Below are positions 9,524 to 18,034 of a DNA stretch of 64,000 bases, in pieces (the first letter of the stretch is position 1; the number at the start of each line of letters is the position of its first letter). The DNA lies in the NCBI RefSeq assembly GCF_020991125.1, contig NZ_CP087715.1, positions 1,825,501 to 1,889,500 of the forward strand, given 5' to 3'. The notes below the pieces were generated by a model. It had not been told where the DNA came from. It did no database searches and saw only the letters and a list, made by a program, of their open reading frames with translations. Both the position numbers and the translations under genes were made by a program. Origin of the DNA: Microbulbifer celer. GTDB lineage: Bacteria; Pseudomonadota; Gammaproteobacteria; Pseudomonadales; Cellvibrionaceae.

Positions 9524-9683
9524 AGGCCATAATGTTGATCTGAACGCATTAGTTCAAACGCAATTAAAACGATTTAATCGCGCCTACGTTCTATTTTGGC
9601 AGATAAAGTTAGTTGATTTTTCTATACGTCGAAAACTGAGTACTACAATTGTTATTCCATGGGTATATACGGAGTTACTTGGA

Positions 9684-10466
9684 ATGACAAGGATGTTGAA
9701 ATTTTCACCCATCTTGGCGCCACTGGCTTTGGCACTTAGCAGTACCGTCTCAGCGGGGCCGCTGGGCTTAACTGGACCACAGGACTTTATTGTCCGGGCT
9801 GGTGGCAGTTATATTGCCCCAGGAAAAGACCGGGTTAGTTTTGTCGACGACACCTTCCAGCATTTCGATGCGTTTCGCTCTACCATTGATCCAGACTCCG
9901 AGTGGGGTTGGTCTATCAACTTCGAGTGGAAGCCTATAGAGCATTGGGGCATCGAACTGGGCTATATGGATGGCGACAAGCATAGTAGCAGTCACGCTGA
10001 CCGCTACTTCTCACTGGGTTTCGACGATTTCGAATATCGTGATGTAGTCAGCTATGAAGCCGATATCAGTACCGCAAGCCTGAAATTTTACCCCCTGGAT
10101 GAAACCTGCCTGGTTCAACCCTATATAGGTGGTGGAATTAGCTATACCGACTTCAGTGTAGGCAGCCTCAATCGTGTATTGCGGGAAGACCTGGCTGAAT
10201 TTGGTCTGCGCGGCGACTTCGATCTGGGGTCTTCCTGGGGCTACAACTGGCAAGCAGGTGTCGACTTCAATTTCGGACGCGATAGTTCCTGGCTGGTAAA
10301 TGTCGCCGCGGTCTATTCGCGAGCAATGACAGATATGCGGTTACAGCTTTTCGATGACGTTCCGCCGCCCCGGAATGTGGAGCCGATTCTTGAGTCCTAT
10401 TCCGGGGACTACATCTATGATCCATGGACGTTCAATCTGTCAGTTGGGTACAAATTCTCTTTCTGA
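9684..10466 (+). CDS. OmpW-family outer-membrane protein
   Basis: The 260-residue protein has a cleavable signal peptide (about residues 1-24, ending VSA-GP), then alternating beta strands with GIELGYMDGDKH, YPLDETCLVQPYIGGGISYT and the closing DPWTFNLSVGYKFSF, typical of the eight-stranded OmpW barrel. A GGAG ribosome site lies about 10 nt before the ATG. It is a single-gene unit with its own strong terminator. OmpW proteins are thought to pass small hydrophobic compounds; the substrate here is unknown. Confidence 0.85.
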   Translation: MTRMLKFSPILAPLALALSSTVSAGPLGLTGPQDFIVRAGGSYIAPGKDRVSFVDDTFQHFDAFRSTIDPDSEWGWSINFEWKPIEHWGIELGYMDGDKHSSSHADRYFSLGFDDFEYRDVVSYEADISTASLKFYPLDETCLVQPYIGGGISYTDFSVGSLNRVLREDLAEFGLRGDFDLGSSWGYNWQAGVDFNFGRDSSWLVNVAAVYSRAMTDMRLQLFDDVPPPRNVEPILESYSGDYIYDPWTFNLSVGYKFSF

Positions 10467-10491
10467 CACTCTGAATTCGGCAGATTATATC

Positions 10492-10513
10492 GGGCGCTTC
10501 GGCGCCCTTTTTT
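10492..10513 (+). terminator. Rho-independent terminator of the ompW-like gene
   Basis: GGGCGC, loop TTCG, GCGCCC, then TTTTTT: a perfect 6 bp stem with a stable UUCG-type loop and a U run, 25 nt after the stop codon. Confidence 0.9.
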
Positions 10514-10514
10514 A

Positions 10515-10529
10515 TTGATCTGGCCCCAT
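10515..10529. repeat. TTGATCTGGCCCCAT repeat, copy 2
   Basis: This is identical over 15 bp to 3084-3098. It lies 8 bp beyond the stop of the leftward histidine-kinase gene and directly after the rightward ompW-like terminator. Confidence 0.6.
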
Positions 10530-10537
10530 ATATTTCG

Positions 10538-11791
10538 TCACCATGAAAGACGAGCGGCCACACGCACCTCATCAGCGCGCAATGAAAACGACCAGCCATT
10601 GCGTTCACACAGCCGTTGAACGATACCCAGGCCCAGGCCATACCCGTTAGACGACGACACCTCGGTCGGTGTGTGCTGATCATCAGCCCCACTACTCACC
10701 CGATTGGTGACGAATAGCGCGTGCTCTTTGATGTGAATCGTGATCGGCCCCTGCCCGTCTAACGTGTGCTCGAAAGCGTTTCGCACCAGATTATTGACCG
10801 CGATGGAAAAAGCCTGTGCATGTCCGCAGGCAATGGGTTTTGCCAGATCATCGATTTCCACATCGATCAGGTCGATTTCCACATCGACGGACTTGCCGTT
10901 CAACAGGGGGCGCTGCTGATCGATCGCCTGGCTTACCAGCGGCATCACTGAAAACTGCTCGTCATACAACCCATCGTCGGTTTCGCGAGCGAGGCACAGG
11001 AACATTTCGATCGTGGCCTTCATTTCGAACGTCGCACGCCTCACACGATCAACCGCCTTCGCATCGGCGGCTGACAGATCGCTTTGTTCCAGCAGCTCAA
11101 GCGCGCCCATAATCACCGTGATCGGCGTCCGCAACTCATGACTGGCTGAACCGGTAAAGTATCGCTCCCTATCAACAAATGCGCTGATACGCTCAAGCGT
11201 CTTTTCAATGGTCCTGGCGAGCACGCCAACCTCATCATCGCCGAACCGGCTGGACTCTATGCGCTTATGATCTTCGGCGGATAGTTTTTCCGGGTCAATG
11301 TCCGCGACCACTCTGGCGAGCTGCGCCACAGGGGCGACCGCTCTACGCATCACAAGAACACCCAGCCCGAAACCAAGCGCACCGAGTGTACCCACGACTC
11401 CGGTGATAACGAGCAGCAACCACCAGTCCTCTGACGACGCAGCCTCAATCCCGGCAACATCGAAAACCACAAATGCGTTTCGCTGCTGATTGTCGGTAGA
11501 TAGCACCGCTACATGCAACTCTTCCGCTTCGAATTCGTACAACCCTTCGCCGGGGTTTGTCTGCGCCCACGCTCTGAGTGATTCCGGCAAGCTAGCAACC
11601 TCATCGTATCCGCGAAGGTTCCTCGTCAGAGAAGGATAGCTTTCGGCGGCATGCTGTAGCTGTTGCGCCAGCACACGGTCTTCGCTCAATCGGATCGCAG
11701 AGAAGAAAGCGAATCCCCAGGCCACGCTGAGTACGGCAACACACATTGCAAATGCAATGGCGACACGCTTGCGTAAACTGTACCGATACAT
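10538..11791 (-). CDS. Sensor histidine kinase of the TonB-receptor operon
   Basis: The 417-residue protein has transmembrane helices at about 11-34 and 122-148 enclosing a small periplasmic sensor. A HAMP-like linker precedes the H-box TGSASHELRTP (phospho-His 218), the N-box NNLVRNAFEHT and the G-box GYGLGLGIV. It is a QseC/PmrB-like kinase. Its ATG overlaps the regulator's stop in TAATG, so the two are coupled. It is the last gene of an operon starting with a TonB-dependent receptor, so it may sense the receptor's ligand or envelope state (inference). Confidence 0.92.
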   Translation of the reverse strand: MYRYSLRKRVAIAFAMCVAVLSVAWGFAFFSAIRLSEDRVLAQQLQHAAESYPSLTRNLRGYDEVASLPESLRAWAQTNPGEGLYEFEAEELHVAVLSTDNQQRNAFVVFDVAGIEAASSEDWWLLLVITGVVGTLGALGFGLGVLVMRRAVAPVAQLARVVADIDPEKLSAEDHKRIESSRFGDDEVGVLARTIEKTLERISAFVDRERYFTGSASHELRTPITVIMGALELLEQSDLSAADAKAVDRVRRATFEMKATIEMFLCLARETDDGLYDEQFSVMPLVSQAIDQQRPLLNGKSVDVEIDLIDVEIDDLAKPIACGHAQAFSIAVNNLVRNAFEHTLDGQGPITIHIKEHALFVTNRVSSGADDQHTPTEVSSSNGYGLGLGIVQRLCERNGWSFSLRADEVRVAARLSW

Positions 11792-12495
11792 TACTGAGCA
11801 TCCTCTGCAATTCGGTACCCGATGCGATGCACCGTATGAATCAGCGGGCTATCAAACGGTCGATCGATCGCCTGCCTCAGCTTGTACATGTGCGAGCGAA
11901 GCGCATCACCATCGGGGCGCTCGTCAGCCCACAACAACGTTTCGAGATCATCGCGAGCCACAACAGACGGCGCCGTCTCCATCAATCGTTGAAGTAGTCT
12001 CATGCCAGCAGGGGTGAGATCGATCCGCCGCCCCGCGCGATGCACTTGCAGCGTGGACCGATTCATCGTCAGATCACCAACCGTCAACAGATTGTCGGTT
12101 TTCCCATGCCGACGTTTGTAGAGCGCCTGCAGTCGCGCATGTAGCTCTTGTAATGCGAATGGCTTGACCAAATAATCATCGGCTCCCACCTTGAATCCCT
12201 TGAGTTTATCGTCAAGGGTGTCTCTCGCCGTCAGCATAAGCACGGGCGTTTCTATTCCGGCATCCGTACGCAGCTCCTGGCAGAAACTCAGGCCATCCAT
12301 CCTTGGAAGCATGAGGTCCAGAACAATAACGTCGAACCGATTCGTCAACGCCAGATGCATCGCGCTTATACCGTCGTAGGCAAAATCCATTACATAGCTG
12401 TGCTTTTCAAGATACGCGGCAATGTTCTCACAAATGTCGCGGTTGTCTTCGACAATCAACACTCTAATCGGCACGGCACCAAGCGCGTGTACCAT
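11791..12495 (-). CDS. Response regulator, OmpR/PhoB family
   Basis: The 234-residue protein has a receiver domain (D60 in VLDLMLPRMDG, Lys in YLVKPF) and a C-terminal winged helix (about 135-230, ending RSHMYKLRQAID and IHTVHRIGYRI). The ATG at 12495 follows AGGGGAG at good spacing, although homology starts near residue 10 (IRVLIVED). It sits between the TonB-receptor gene and the kinase, all read leftward. Self-regulation of the operon is plausible. Confidence 0.93.
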   Translation of the reverse strand: MVHALGAVPIRVLIVEDNRDICENIAAYLEKHSYVMDFAYDGISAMHLALTNRFDVIVLDLMLPRMDGLSFCQELRTDAGIETPVLMLTARDTLDDKLKGFKVGADDYLVKPFALQELHARLQALYKRRHGKTDNLLTVGDLTMNRSTLQVHRAGRRIDLTPAGMRLLQRLMETAPSVVARDDLETLLWADERPDGDALRSHMYKLRQAIDRPFDSPLIHTVHRIGYRIAEDAQ

Positions 12496-12509
12496 CTTCT
12501 GCTCCCCTT

Positions 12510-12570
12510 ACCAGGCGCGATTTACCAGGCACTATTACCAAGCACGATTCACCAGGCGCTATCTACCAAG
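12510..12570. repeat. Five tandem ~14 bp repeats between receptor and regulator genes
   Basis: Units with ACCAGG or ACCAAG cores begin at 12510, 12524, 12537, 12551 and 12565 (spacing 14, 13, 14, 14). Read on the coding strand the unit is GCCTGGTAAATCG-like and includes the receptor's last codons and stop (GCT TGG TAG). The repeats fill nearly all of the 67 bp spacer between the two genes. Confidence 0.8.
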
Positions 12571-14980
12571 CATAATCCAGCCGCAGACCAATAAGCGGCT
12601 CGGCTTCGCTATCGTCTACCACTTCAAGGCCTCGGCGGTAGTCAAACTCGGTGTCGTCGCCGGACGACGCCGCCGTTACGTTGATGACATCGAGAAAGGC
12701 CGTTACATCGATGGGGCCAAATGCGCGGCGGTAGTCAACGCGCACGTTCAACGAGCCGGAACCGCTATTGCGACCGACATTACGCTCAGTGATCTCTTTC
12801 GAGTAGCGTAGAGGTTCTCCGGCCCCCAACACGTCTGAGTGAATAATAAACACATCGTCTGGCCTGCCGGAAAGATACTTGTAGCGCCCAGCGACCTTCC
12901 ATCGGTTGCTGATTTCCCAGGTCAGGCCAAGGGTAGCGACATGCTCGCGGCTGAATTCGGCGGCAACGTCACCGCGACCGTCTTTCCGGTCGACTTCGGC
13001 ATCGTTATACGAGTAAGTTGCGGTAGCGTAAATACCCTCCCGAATCATACCGTTGGCCACAACATCGACGCCGTACGATGTGCCGTCACCAATGTTTGCA
13101 AAGGTTCCGCTCGCTCGGTCAAGATCTACCACCAGGTGGTCGAGGTTTTGATAATAGGCTTCCGTCAATACCGACCAGTTGTTGTTCGGGAAATATTCAA
13201 AACCAACACTACCGTGCGTGATTTCCTCGTTCTCAAGGGCATTCGACTCGTTAGCGGCAAGCTCTAAAAACCGTGGCGATTGATGAAAGAGCCCTACCGT
13301 CGCAAAATATCGAACCGCTTTACTCGGCCGCCAATTGACACTGAACCTGGGCGACGCGAAGCTTTGGTCGGCAAAACCGTCCCGCTCGAACCGCACGCCT
13401 GTGCGAAAATCCCAATCGCCGAGTTCAAAAAGCTGTTCTACATAACTGGCATAGCTCGTTTCTTTCTGAACCAGTGAAGAGTTGATGTTCTCAGGCGTCA
13501 GTACAATAAAACGCTGATCGGAGTCTGGCCTAAAATCATCGTCGTCGTAGACATATCGGATCCAATCGCCATCCAAGACGGTGTTGTAGTCCAGTTCCAT
13601 TTGCGTAACTCTAACACCGGCACTGAACACGCCCCATTGATTTACTGTCTCGAAATCGCTGCGCAAGCCGATCTCTGTCTCATCTTCACCGATGGTAATA
13701 ATGTCTTCCCGCACCGGAAAGCTGGAGGCGGGCGATCCCTCAGGTACCAGATCAGGAAATGATTCCCCCTCTGAACTGATCTTGTCGCTTGTGCGGTAGT
13801 AAATCTTGTTGGTCAACACAGCGTCTTCACCGATCAATGATCGCAATGTCAGACCGTACAAATCACTATCCTGTTCAGAATCCTGAAGTGCAGTATCCAC
13901 GAAATCGGGCGACGCAAAAACGTGGGTCACGCCGCGGGTATAGTCTTCGTGGGTATCGATCAGTAGAACTTCGAACGTGTGGTTCTCGTTGACTGGCATA
14001 ACCGACTTTACGATGACATCCCTTAAGACCGGCTCCCCAATATCAAGTTCTTCGATCGTTTCAAATAAAGCGCCGAAATCCAGCCGTCGCGCAGAAACGA
14101 GCAAAGTAGAGTCTTCTGTGATACCGGTAGGACCGTCGTAACCCACTTCATAGCCTGCAAGGTCGAGGCGCAGACTGGCTGAAGGGCTTGGATTGCCATC
14201 GGCGACTTCCAGTTTGAGTAGCGATGCTGCCCGGCCACCATAAGCCGCACTCCACCCACCCGGTGAAAATTCTGCACCGCTGATCACGTTCGGTGCGAAA
14301 ATCGAGAAACGGCCGCCACCACCGACATCCTCTTCTTCACCCAGTGTCGCATCAAAGTGTATCGCTTTATCAAAGGGAAACTCATCGACGAATAGCAAAT
14401 TATCTCTCGGGCCACGGCCGCGTACGCTAAAGCTCGCGAATTCACTGTCGGATGCCAGGCCAGGCAAACCGTCCAACGAGAGCAGCGGATCCGCGCCACC
14501 ACCTACCGCACTCCGCAATGCTTCCCTATCGAGATAGGTGCTACTAACGGACAACGCTTCAGCTTGCTGTCCGAGAACCGAAACTTCCTCAACTGCCTGC
14601 TCGCCAAGTTCGAATTCAAGCTTGATATTTTTGCGCGTAACCACGCGTACGCTTGGCTCATACAATGTATTGAACCCGCCTTTAGCTACTCTCACCGCGT
14701 AGAGGCCGGGGTCGAGCTGTTCAAGGACGATGCGACCCTGTGCGTCGGTTGTTACAGAGCGCGTGGTATTGGTTGCCCGCTCCTCGATCGTGACCTCCGC
14801 GGCTGAGAGTGGCCGGTCAGTGTTCTGATCTCTGACGACGAAAGTCAGCGCACCGGGCGCCTCCGCTGCGTGGGTGATAAGTGGAGAGCTCATCATAAGC
14901 GCCGACAGAGCCAACCGCGATACCTGCCTCAATTGCCCGCTCATATTGAACCACGACACCGCTTTAAATTGCCTGCGCAT
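12563..14980 (-). CDS. TonB-dependent receptor with carboxypeptidase-like N-terminal domain
   Basis: The 805-residue outer-membrane receptor has a signal peptide (start at 14980, or at the internal Met 13 in MSGQLRQVSRLALSALM), then a CarboxypepD_reg domain (about 45-120, with DAQGRIVLEQLDPGLYAVRV). A plug follows (about 130-260, with SFSVRGRGPRDNLLFVDEFPF and a GGWSAAYGGRAASLLK segment), then a 22-strand-type barrel ending GLRLDYAW. The final residue is Trp rather than the more common Phe. It takes up an unidentified large ligand using TonB energy. It heads an operon with a two-component system, an uncommon pairing. Confidence 0.9.
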   Translation of the reverse strand: MRRQFKAVSWFNMSGQLRQVSRLALSALMMSSPLITHAAEAPGALTFVVRDQNTDRPLSAAEVTIEERATNTTRSVTTDAQGRIVLEQLDPGLYAVRVAKGGFNTLYEPSVRVVTRKNIKLEFELGEQAVEEVSVLGQQAEALSVSSTYLDREALRSAVGGGADPLLSLDGLPGLASDSEFASFSVRGRGPRDNLLFVDEFPFDKAIHFDATLGEEEDVGGGGRFSIFAPNVISGAEFSPGGWSAAYGGRAASLLKLEVADGNPSPSASLRLDLAGYEVGYDGPTGITEDSTLLVSARRLDFGALFETIEELDIGEPVLRDVIVKSVMPVNENHTFEVLLIDTHEDYTRGVTHVFASPDFVDTALQDSEQDSDLYGLTLRSLIGEDAVLTNKIYYRTSDKISSEGESFPDLVPEGSPASSFPVREDIITIGEDETEIGLRSDFETVNQWGVFSAGVRVTQMELDYNTVLDGDWIRYVYDDDDFRPDSDQRFIVLTPENINSSLVQKETSYASYVEQLFELGDWDFRTGVRFERDGFADQSFASPRFSVNWRPSKAVRYFATVGLFHQSPRFLELAANESNALENEEITHGSVGFEYFPNNNWSVLTEAYYQNLDHLVVDLDRASGTFANIGDGTSYGVDVVANGMIREGIYATATYSYNDAEVDRKDGRGDVAAEFSREHVATLGLTWEISNRWKVAGRYKYLSGRPDDVFIIHSDVLGAGEPLRYSKEITERNVGRNSGSGSLNVRVDYRRAFGPIDVTAFLDVINVTAASSGDDTEFDYRRGLEVVDDSEAEPLIGLRLDYAW

Positions 14981-15223
14981 ATTGCTATCCCCAAATTGGC
15001 CGTATTTATTTGATGAAACGCCGGCAGGGTAGCAACGTCAATGTGACTAAAAAGTCGCTGGGATATGAAAATTACATCAGAGTCCGGATGCGTACAGCCG
15101 GTTCAACTTAAGGGAAATAGCAGGACAACGCTATGTTACGCGGCGGGCGGGAGGCTTTGAAACGACCATTGCACGTCATCTTTCCTGACATTCGTGCATA
15201 TCTAGAGTTTTATGCATTAAGGG

Positions 15224-15288
15224 TCAGAGCATCGGTGACCTGGGCCGGCCCGCCACCTTCACCATAAAGACAGGGCGCGCCTTCAATG
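15224..15288 (-). pseudogene. Remnant 2 of the 5' end of a second polB
   Basis: This resembles 5312-5385 of intact polB in the same orientation. Translated leftward it gives RPVFMVKVAGR, against RPVFMVKVADR, then a one-base deletion, then QVTDAL against QVTEAL. It overlaps the region covered by remnant 1 by about 20 bp, so it is a separate copy. The rest of 14981-15508 (receptor promoter side and flank) shows no other supportable feature. Confidence 0.8.
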
Positions 15289-15508
15289 CGATTGCAGCGT
15301 TAAAAAGGATCCAGCAGATCTGTGTAGTGGCGGACTAAAAGAAACCACCGGGCACCCGCCCCCCCTAAATCAGAACATGTGCGCTGCGACTCATACCATC
15401 GCCTTGATTACAGTCCATTGTGCGTTAACGACTTCGGCTTCAGCACCGACCGACTGGGTACCATACGGATACCGACTACAAATAGGGCAAAATCAACCGA
15501 AGAACCCG

Positions 15509-16042
15509 TCAGGCCTTCTTCTCGATATTCAGCTTAAGATTCGCCTCACCAGCCAACTCAAGCGCACGATTATAAAGCGCTGGTCCCATTTTGAAGTTTG
15601 TCTGCCGCAATCTGTTAAGAAATGGGGCAACCGTGGAGATTAAATTACGCTCTTTGGCTTTAAGCAGAACGCCTACCATGCCAGTGATTGGAATCCCCAG
15701 GCTCTGCGCTTCCGCCCTGCCGGCTTTTTCATCGATAATCAGTAGACTGGCCTTCTTCTCCAGAGCCAGGCCAATAGCCTGGCTCTCGCCGGGATCCAGC
15801 TTCTGGCTGAATTTTTCAGTCACCTCTTTGAAGTTGGATACTTCGTTAACAACTATCCAATTTAAGGTTTTAACTTCTTCTGACCCTGGATTTGAATCCC
15901 CTTGTCTCGTCAGTTCCTCATACACAGCCAAAGGAATATATATCTGATTAAACAGTGACTTTAACAGTGAAATCGCACCGATTCTCGACAAATAGGTAAT
16001 TGCGGTTGTGTCACTTACAACGATCTTCCCTGGAGCGCTCAT
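15509..16042 (-). CDS. DUF3368 PIN-like protein, probable toxin
   Basis: The 177-residue protein has PIN-fold acidic positions: IVVSDTTAITYLSRIG at the start, YEEL in the second helix, LDPGESQAIGLA in the centre and LIIDEKAGRAEA. This DUF3368 pattern is commonly paired with UPF0175 antitoxins. The partner gene is directly upstream, its stop 1 nt from this ATG. An RNase-type toxin role is inferred from fold and pairing. Confidence 0.85.
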   Translation of the reverse strand: MSAPGKIVVSDTTAITYLSRIGAISLLKSLFNQIYIPLAVYEELTRQGDSNPGSEEVKTLNWIVVNEVSNFKEVTEKFSQKLDPGESQAIGLALEKKASLLIIDEKAGRAEAQSLGIPITGMVGVLLKAKERNLISTVAPFLNRLRQTNFKMGPALYNRALELAGEANLKLNIEKKA

Positions 16043-16043
16043 A

Positions 16044-16280
16044 TTAAAAATCCTTTAAATTTTTCAAATCCGTTTCCAGATCGTCCTCATCGTAGTTGAT
16101 GAACTGCCCGTACTTACCCAAAATACCGTGGAATTCAATTTCAGAGGTACCGGTAACTTTTCCTCCTTGAACCCCATTAATTTTTTCCAGCTTGTATAGC
16201 GCTATCGCCAGGATCTCCAGCAACTCTTTCTCGCTAAGACCTAAACACTCGGCAACTTCGTCATTTACGTCCAATTTCAT
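16044..16280 (-). CDS. UPF0175-family antitoxin
   Basis: The 78-residue protein starts at MKLDVNDEVAECLGL, an ATG behind GGGAG; a longer form from 16346 would add 22 residues with no family match. The N-terminal helix-rich part and the C-terminal GKYGQFINYDEDDLETDL segment match the small UPF0175 DNA-binding/antitoxin family. It is the first gene of a two-gene toxin-antitoxin operon, so it may repress its own promoter. Confidence 0.82.
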   Translation of the reverse strand: MKLDVNDEVAECLGLSEKELLEILAIALYKLEKINGVQGGKVTGTSEIEFHGILGKYGQFINYDEDDLETDLKNLKDF

Positions 16281-16397
16281 AAATCTTACTCCCTTGAAGA
16301 CAGTCACTGCTCGGCCGGATTCGATAGTATTTGATTTTTGAATCAAATCAAAGGCGAAGTTCCGCTCAACCTTATTTGGCGCATAAGGCCACAGATC

Positions 16398-17114
16398 TCA
16401 TCGCCCCCCAATCTTTGGGTGATCTTTTCTCACTTGATTCCCAGAAAGCTCGATTTTTATACGCTCATCTTCATTAGTGATAAATGGCAACATGCGACTA
16501 GCTGTCATCCATGCAACACCAAATGCAATCAGCCCTATCGCTTCGACATAATAAGTCAACCGTTGAATAATACCGCTAAAATCGATCCAATCCAAAATAT
16601 CGAGCAACTGTACGGCCATAGCGGTAACCATCACTATTGCGCAGAATCTATAAATGTACCCCCTAATCTTTGACTCTTTAGAATCCTTTCTTTTAGTCCT
16701 CAGGTAAAACAGCCAGCAAAAGATTGCCAAGATAATGAACATTGAAATTGCCGCTGCCGTGTGGACAACCCCAGTCACTGTGGCTTCTGTAGCTGCCCCG
16801 TCGACAACCCGACCTGTAAAGCAATCGCATGGAAAAAATGCCACAGCGGCGACAGCGACTGCGGCGACTTTACTCAAGACCGCTTGAAATAAAGAGTAAC
16901 CATTATACGACCAAAGAAAAGCCGATATAACGCAGAGAGACCCAACGAACACATTGCGGGCATTATCCGTTAAATGATATGACAGGCTAATCGAGCTAAT
17001 ACTAATCCCAGGCGTCAGCAAGTCCGTTAAACTCGCAAGTGACAAAGCGATAAATCCCACGATCAATTTAGCGGTGTGATGATCAATCTCTGTGTCTAGT
17101 GGTTTTCCATCCAT
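16398..17114 (-). CDS. Multi-pass membrane protein of unknown function
   Basis: The 238-residue protein has about six hydrophobic helices (near 17-36, 53-70, 76-95, 110-135, 147-166 and 184-203), a charged cytoplasmic loop RTKRKDSKESK and a polar C-terminal tail. No family was recognised; the layout resembles DUF998-like membrane proteins but this is not supported by a motif. It is flanked by a toxin-antitoxin pair and an unknown divergent gene in the AT-rich accessory block. A role as a membrane effector cannot be excluded. Confidence 0.65.
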   Translation of the reverse strand: MDGKPLDTEIDHHTAKLIVGFIALSLASLTDLLTPGISISSISLSYHLTDNARNVFVGSLCVISAFLWSYNGYSLFQAVLSKVAAVAVAAVAFFPCDCFTGRVVDGAATEATVTGVVHTAAAISMFIILAIFCWLFYLRTKRKDSKESKIRGYIYRFCAIVMVTAMAVQLLDILDWIDFSGIIQRLTYYVEAIGLIAFGVAWMTASRMLPFITNEDERIKIELSGNQVRKDHPKIGGR

Positions 17115-17291
17115 GAACCAAGCCTCATAAAAAAAATAGGATTTACTTGAATCTCATTACGCTGCGCTTTCATACAGAAACCTGACAGAATAGTCGAATA
17201 GTATCCCCCCAACAAAAGATACGGACAACGAAAGGGACACCCCAAAAAAGAATTCGGCGCCTAATTTTTTGGATGGAAAAGGCCTCTTGAT

Positions 17292-17318
17292 TTGGACAAT
17301 GAGACATCTTGTTATAAT
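17292..17318 (+). promoter_or_regulatory. Possible promoter of the gene at 17415
   Basis: A perfect -10 TATAAT (17313-17318) has TTGGAC 15 bp upstream (17292-17297), a shorter spacing than ideal. The start codon is 97 bp downstream. The remainder of 17115-17414 holds nothing else recognisable. Confidence 0.35.
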
Positions 17319-17414
17319 CACGTTTCCAACTGCGAAAAAGTGGAGCGTTTCACATTTATCTCAAACTAGACGGATAGAATACGTTCTTCAACGACTGTAC
17401 GAGGATAAAAGGAT

Positions 17415-18014
17415 ATGTCTATTAACGAACACGCAACCAAGGAACTGGTGACTCGACTGGTTAACAGCGCCCTGGCAGCAATTAAGAATAAGGATAAAAA
17501 CCCAAACTGGAATCAGACACTGACCAGAAGCTTGGATGAACTTGCCTTAATCAGCCGGAACCTGGATACTGCCAAACATAACGCACAGTACTTTGGTAGA
17601 GTGACGGCGACCAGCCCCCATGGTCACAACGTATACCGAGCCAATCAATCCGTAAACTCGAAGCTAGGGACACTCTCGTCGCTTGAAACATTTCTCGCAG
17701 AAGAGTGGAAAAAAATTGGTGATGCGATTGACGCAGACAAGAGAAAGCTTCCAACTGAAGGCAAGAACGAAATGGAGCTTCTGGATATGCTTGCGGGAGA
17801 AATTGAATCATTCGATAAATTACTTAAGCAAGACTACAGCCGCGTATCAAAGCACCAATCCAACGCAAATCAAACGACGATCATTCAAAGAGAAATCAAC
17901 CAATTAAAAACAATGCCTGATCTTACGGCACCAAGTATGCTTATTTTAATTTCGGTAGGCATTCGGCTATTTGCGATGCTCGTCGGTTCTATAAAAATGC
18001 ATAACAATAAATAG
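17415..18014 (+). CDS. Hypothetical protein with coiled coil and C-terminal membrane anchor
   Basis: The 199-residue protein is helical and charged, with KLLKQDYSRVSKHQ-like heptads, and ends in one hydrophobic segment (about 176-193, PSMLILISVGIRLFAML), a tail-anchored layout. AAAGGAT precedes the ATG. No family was recognised. It is the only rightward gene in the defence-like block and is divergent from the membrane-protein gene, ending just before the 160 bp repeat element. Confidence 0.55.
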   Translation: MSINEHATKELVTRLVNSALAAIKNKDKNPNWNQTLTRSLDELALISRNLDTAKHNAQYFGRVTATSPHGHNVYRANQSVNSKLGTLSSLETFLAEEWKKIGDAIDADKRKLPTEGKNEMELLDMLAGEIESFDKLLKQDYSRVSKHQSNANQTTIIQREINQLKTMPDLTAPSMLILISVGIRLFAMLVGSIKMHNNK

Positions 18015-18034
18015 CCAAAAATTTTGGGGTAACT

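Noticed and set aside
15377-15643. Short rightward frame next to the DUF3368 gene
   Set aside because: It overlaps the toxin gene's 3' end, with no ribosome site and no similarity seen.
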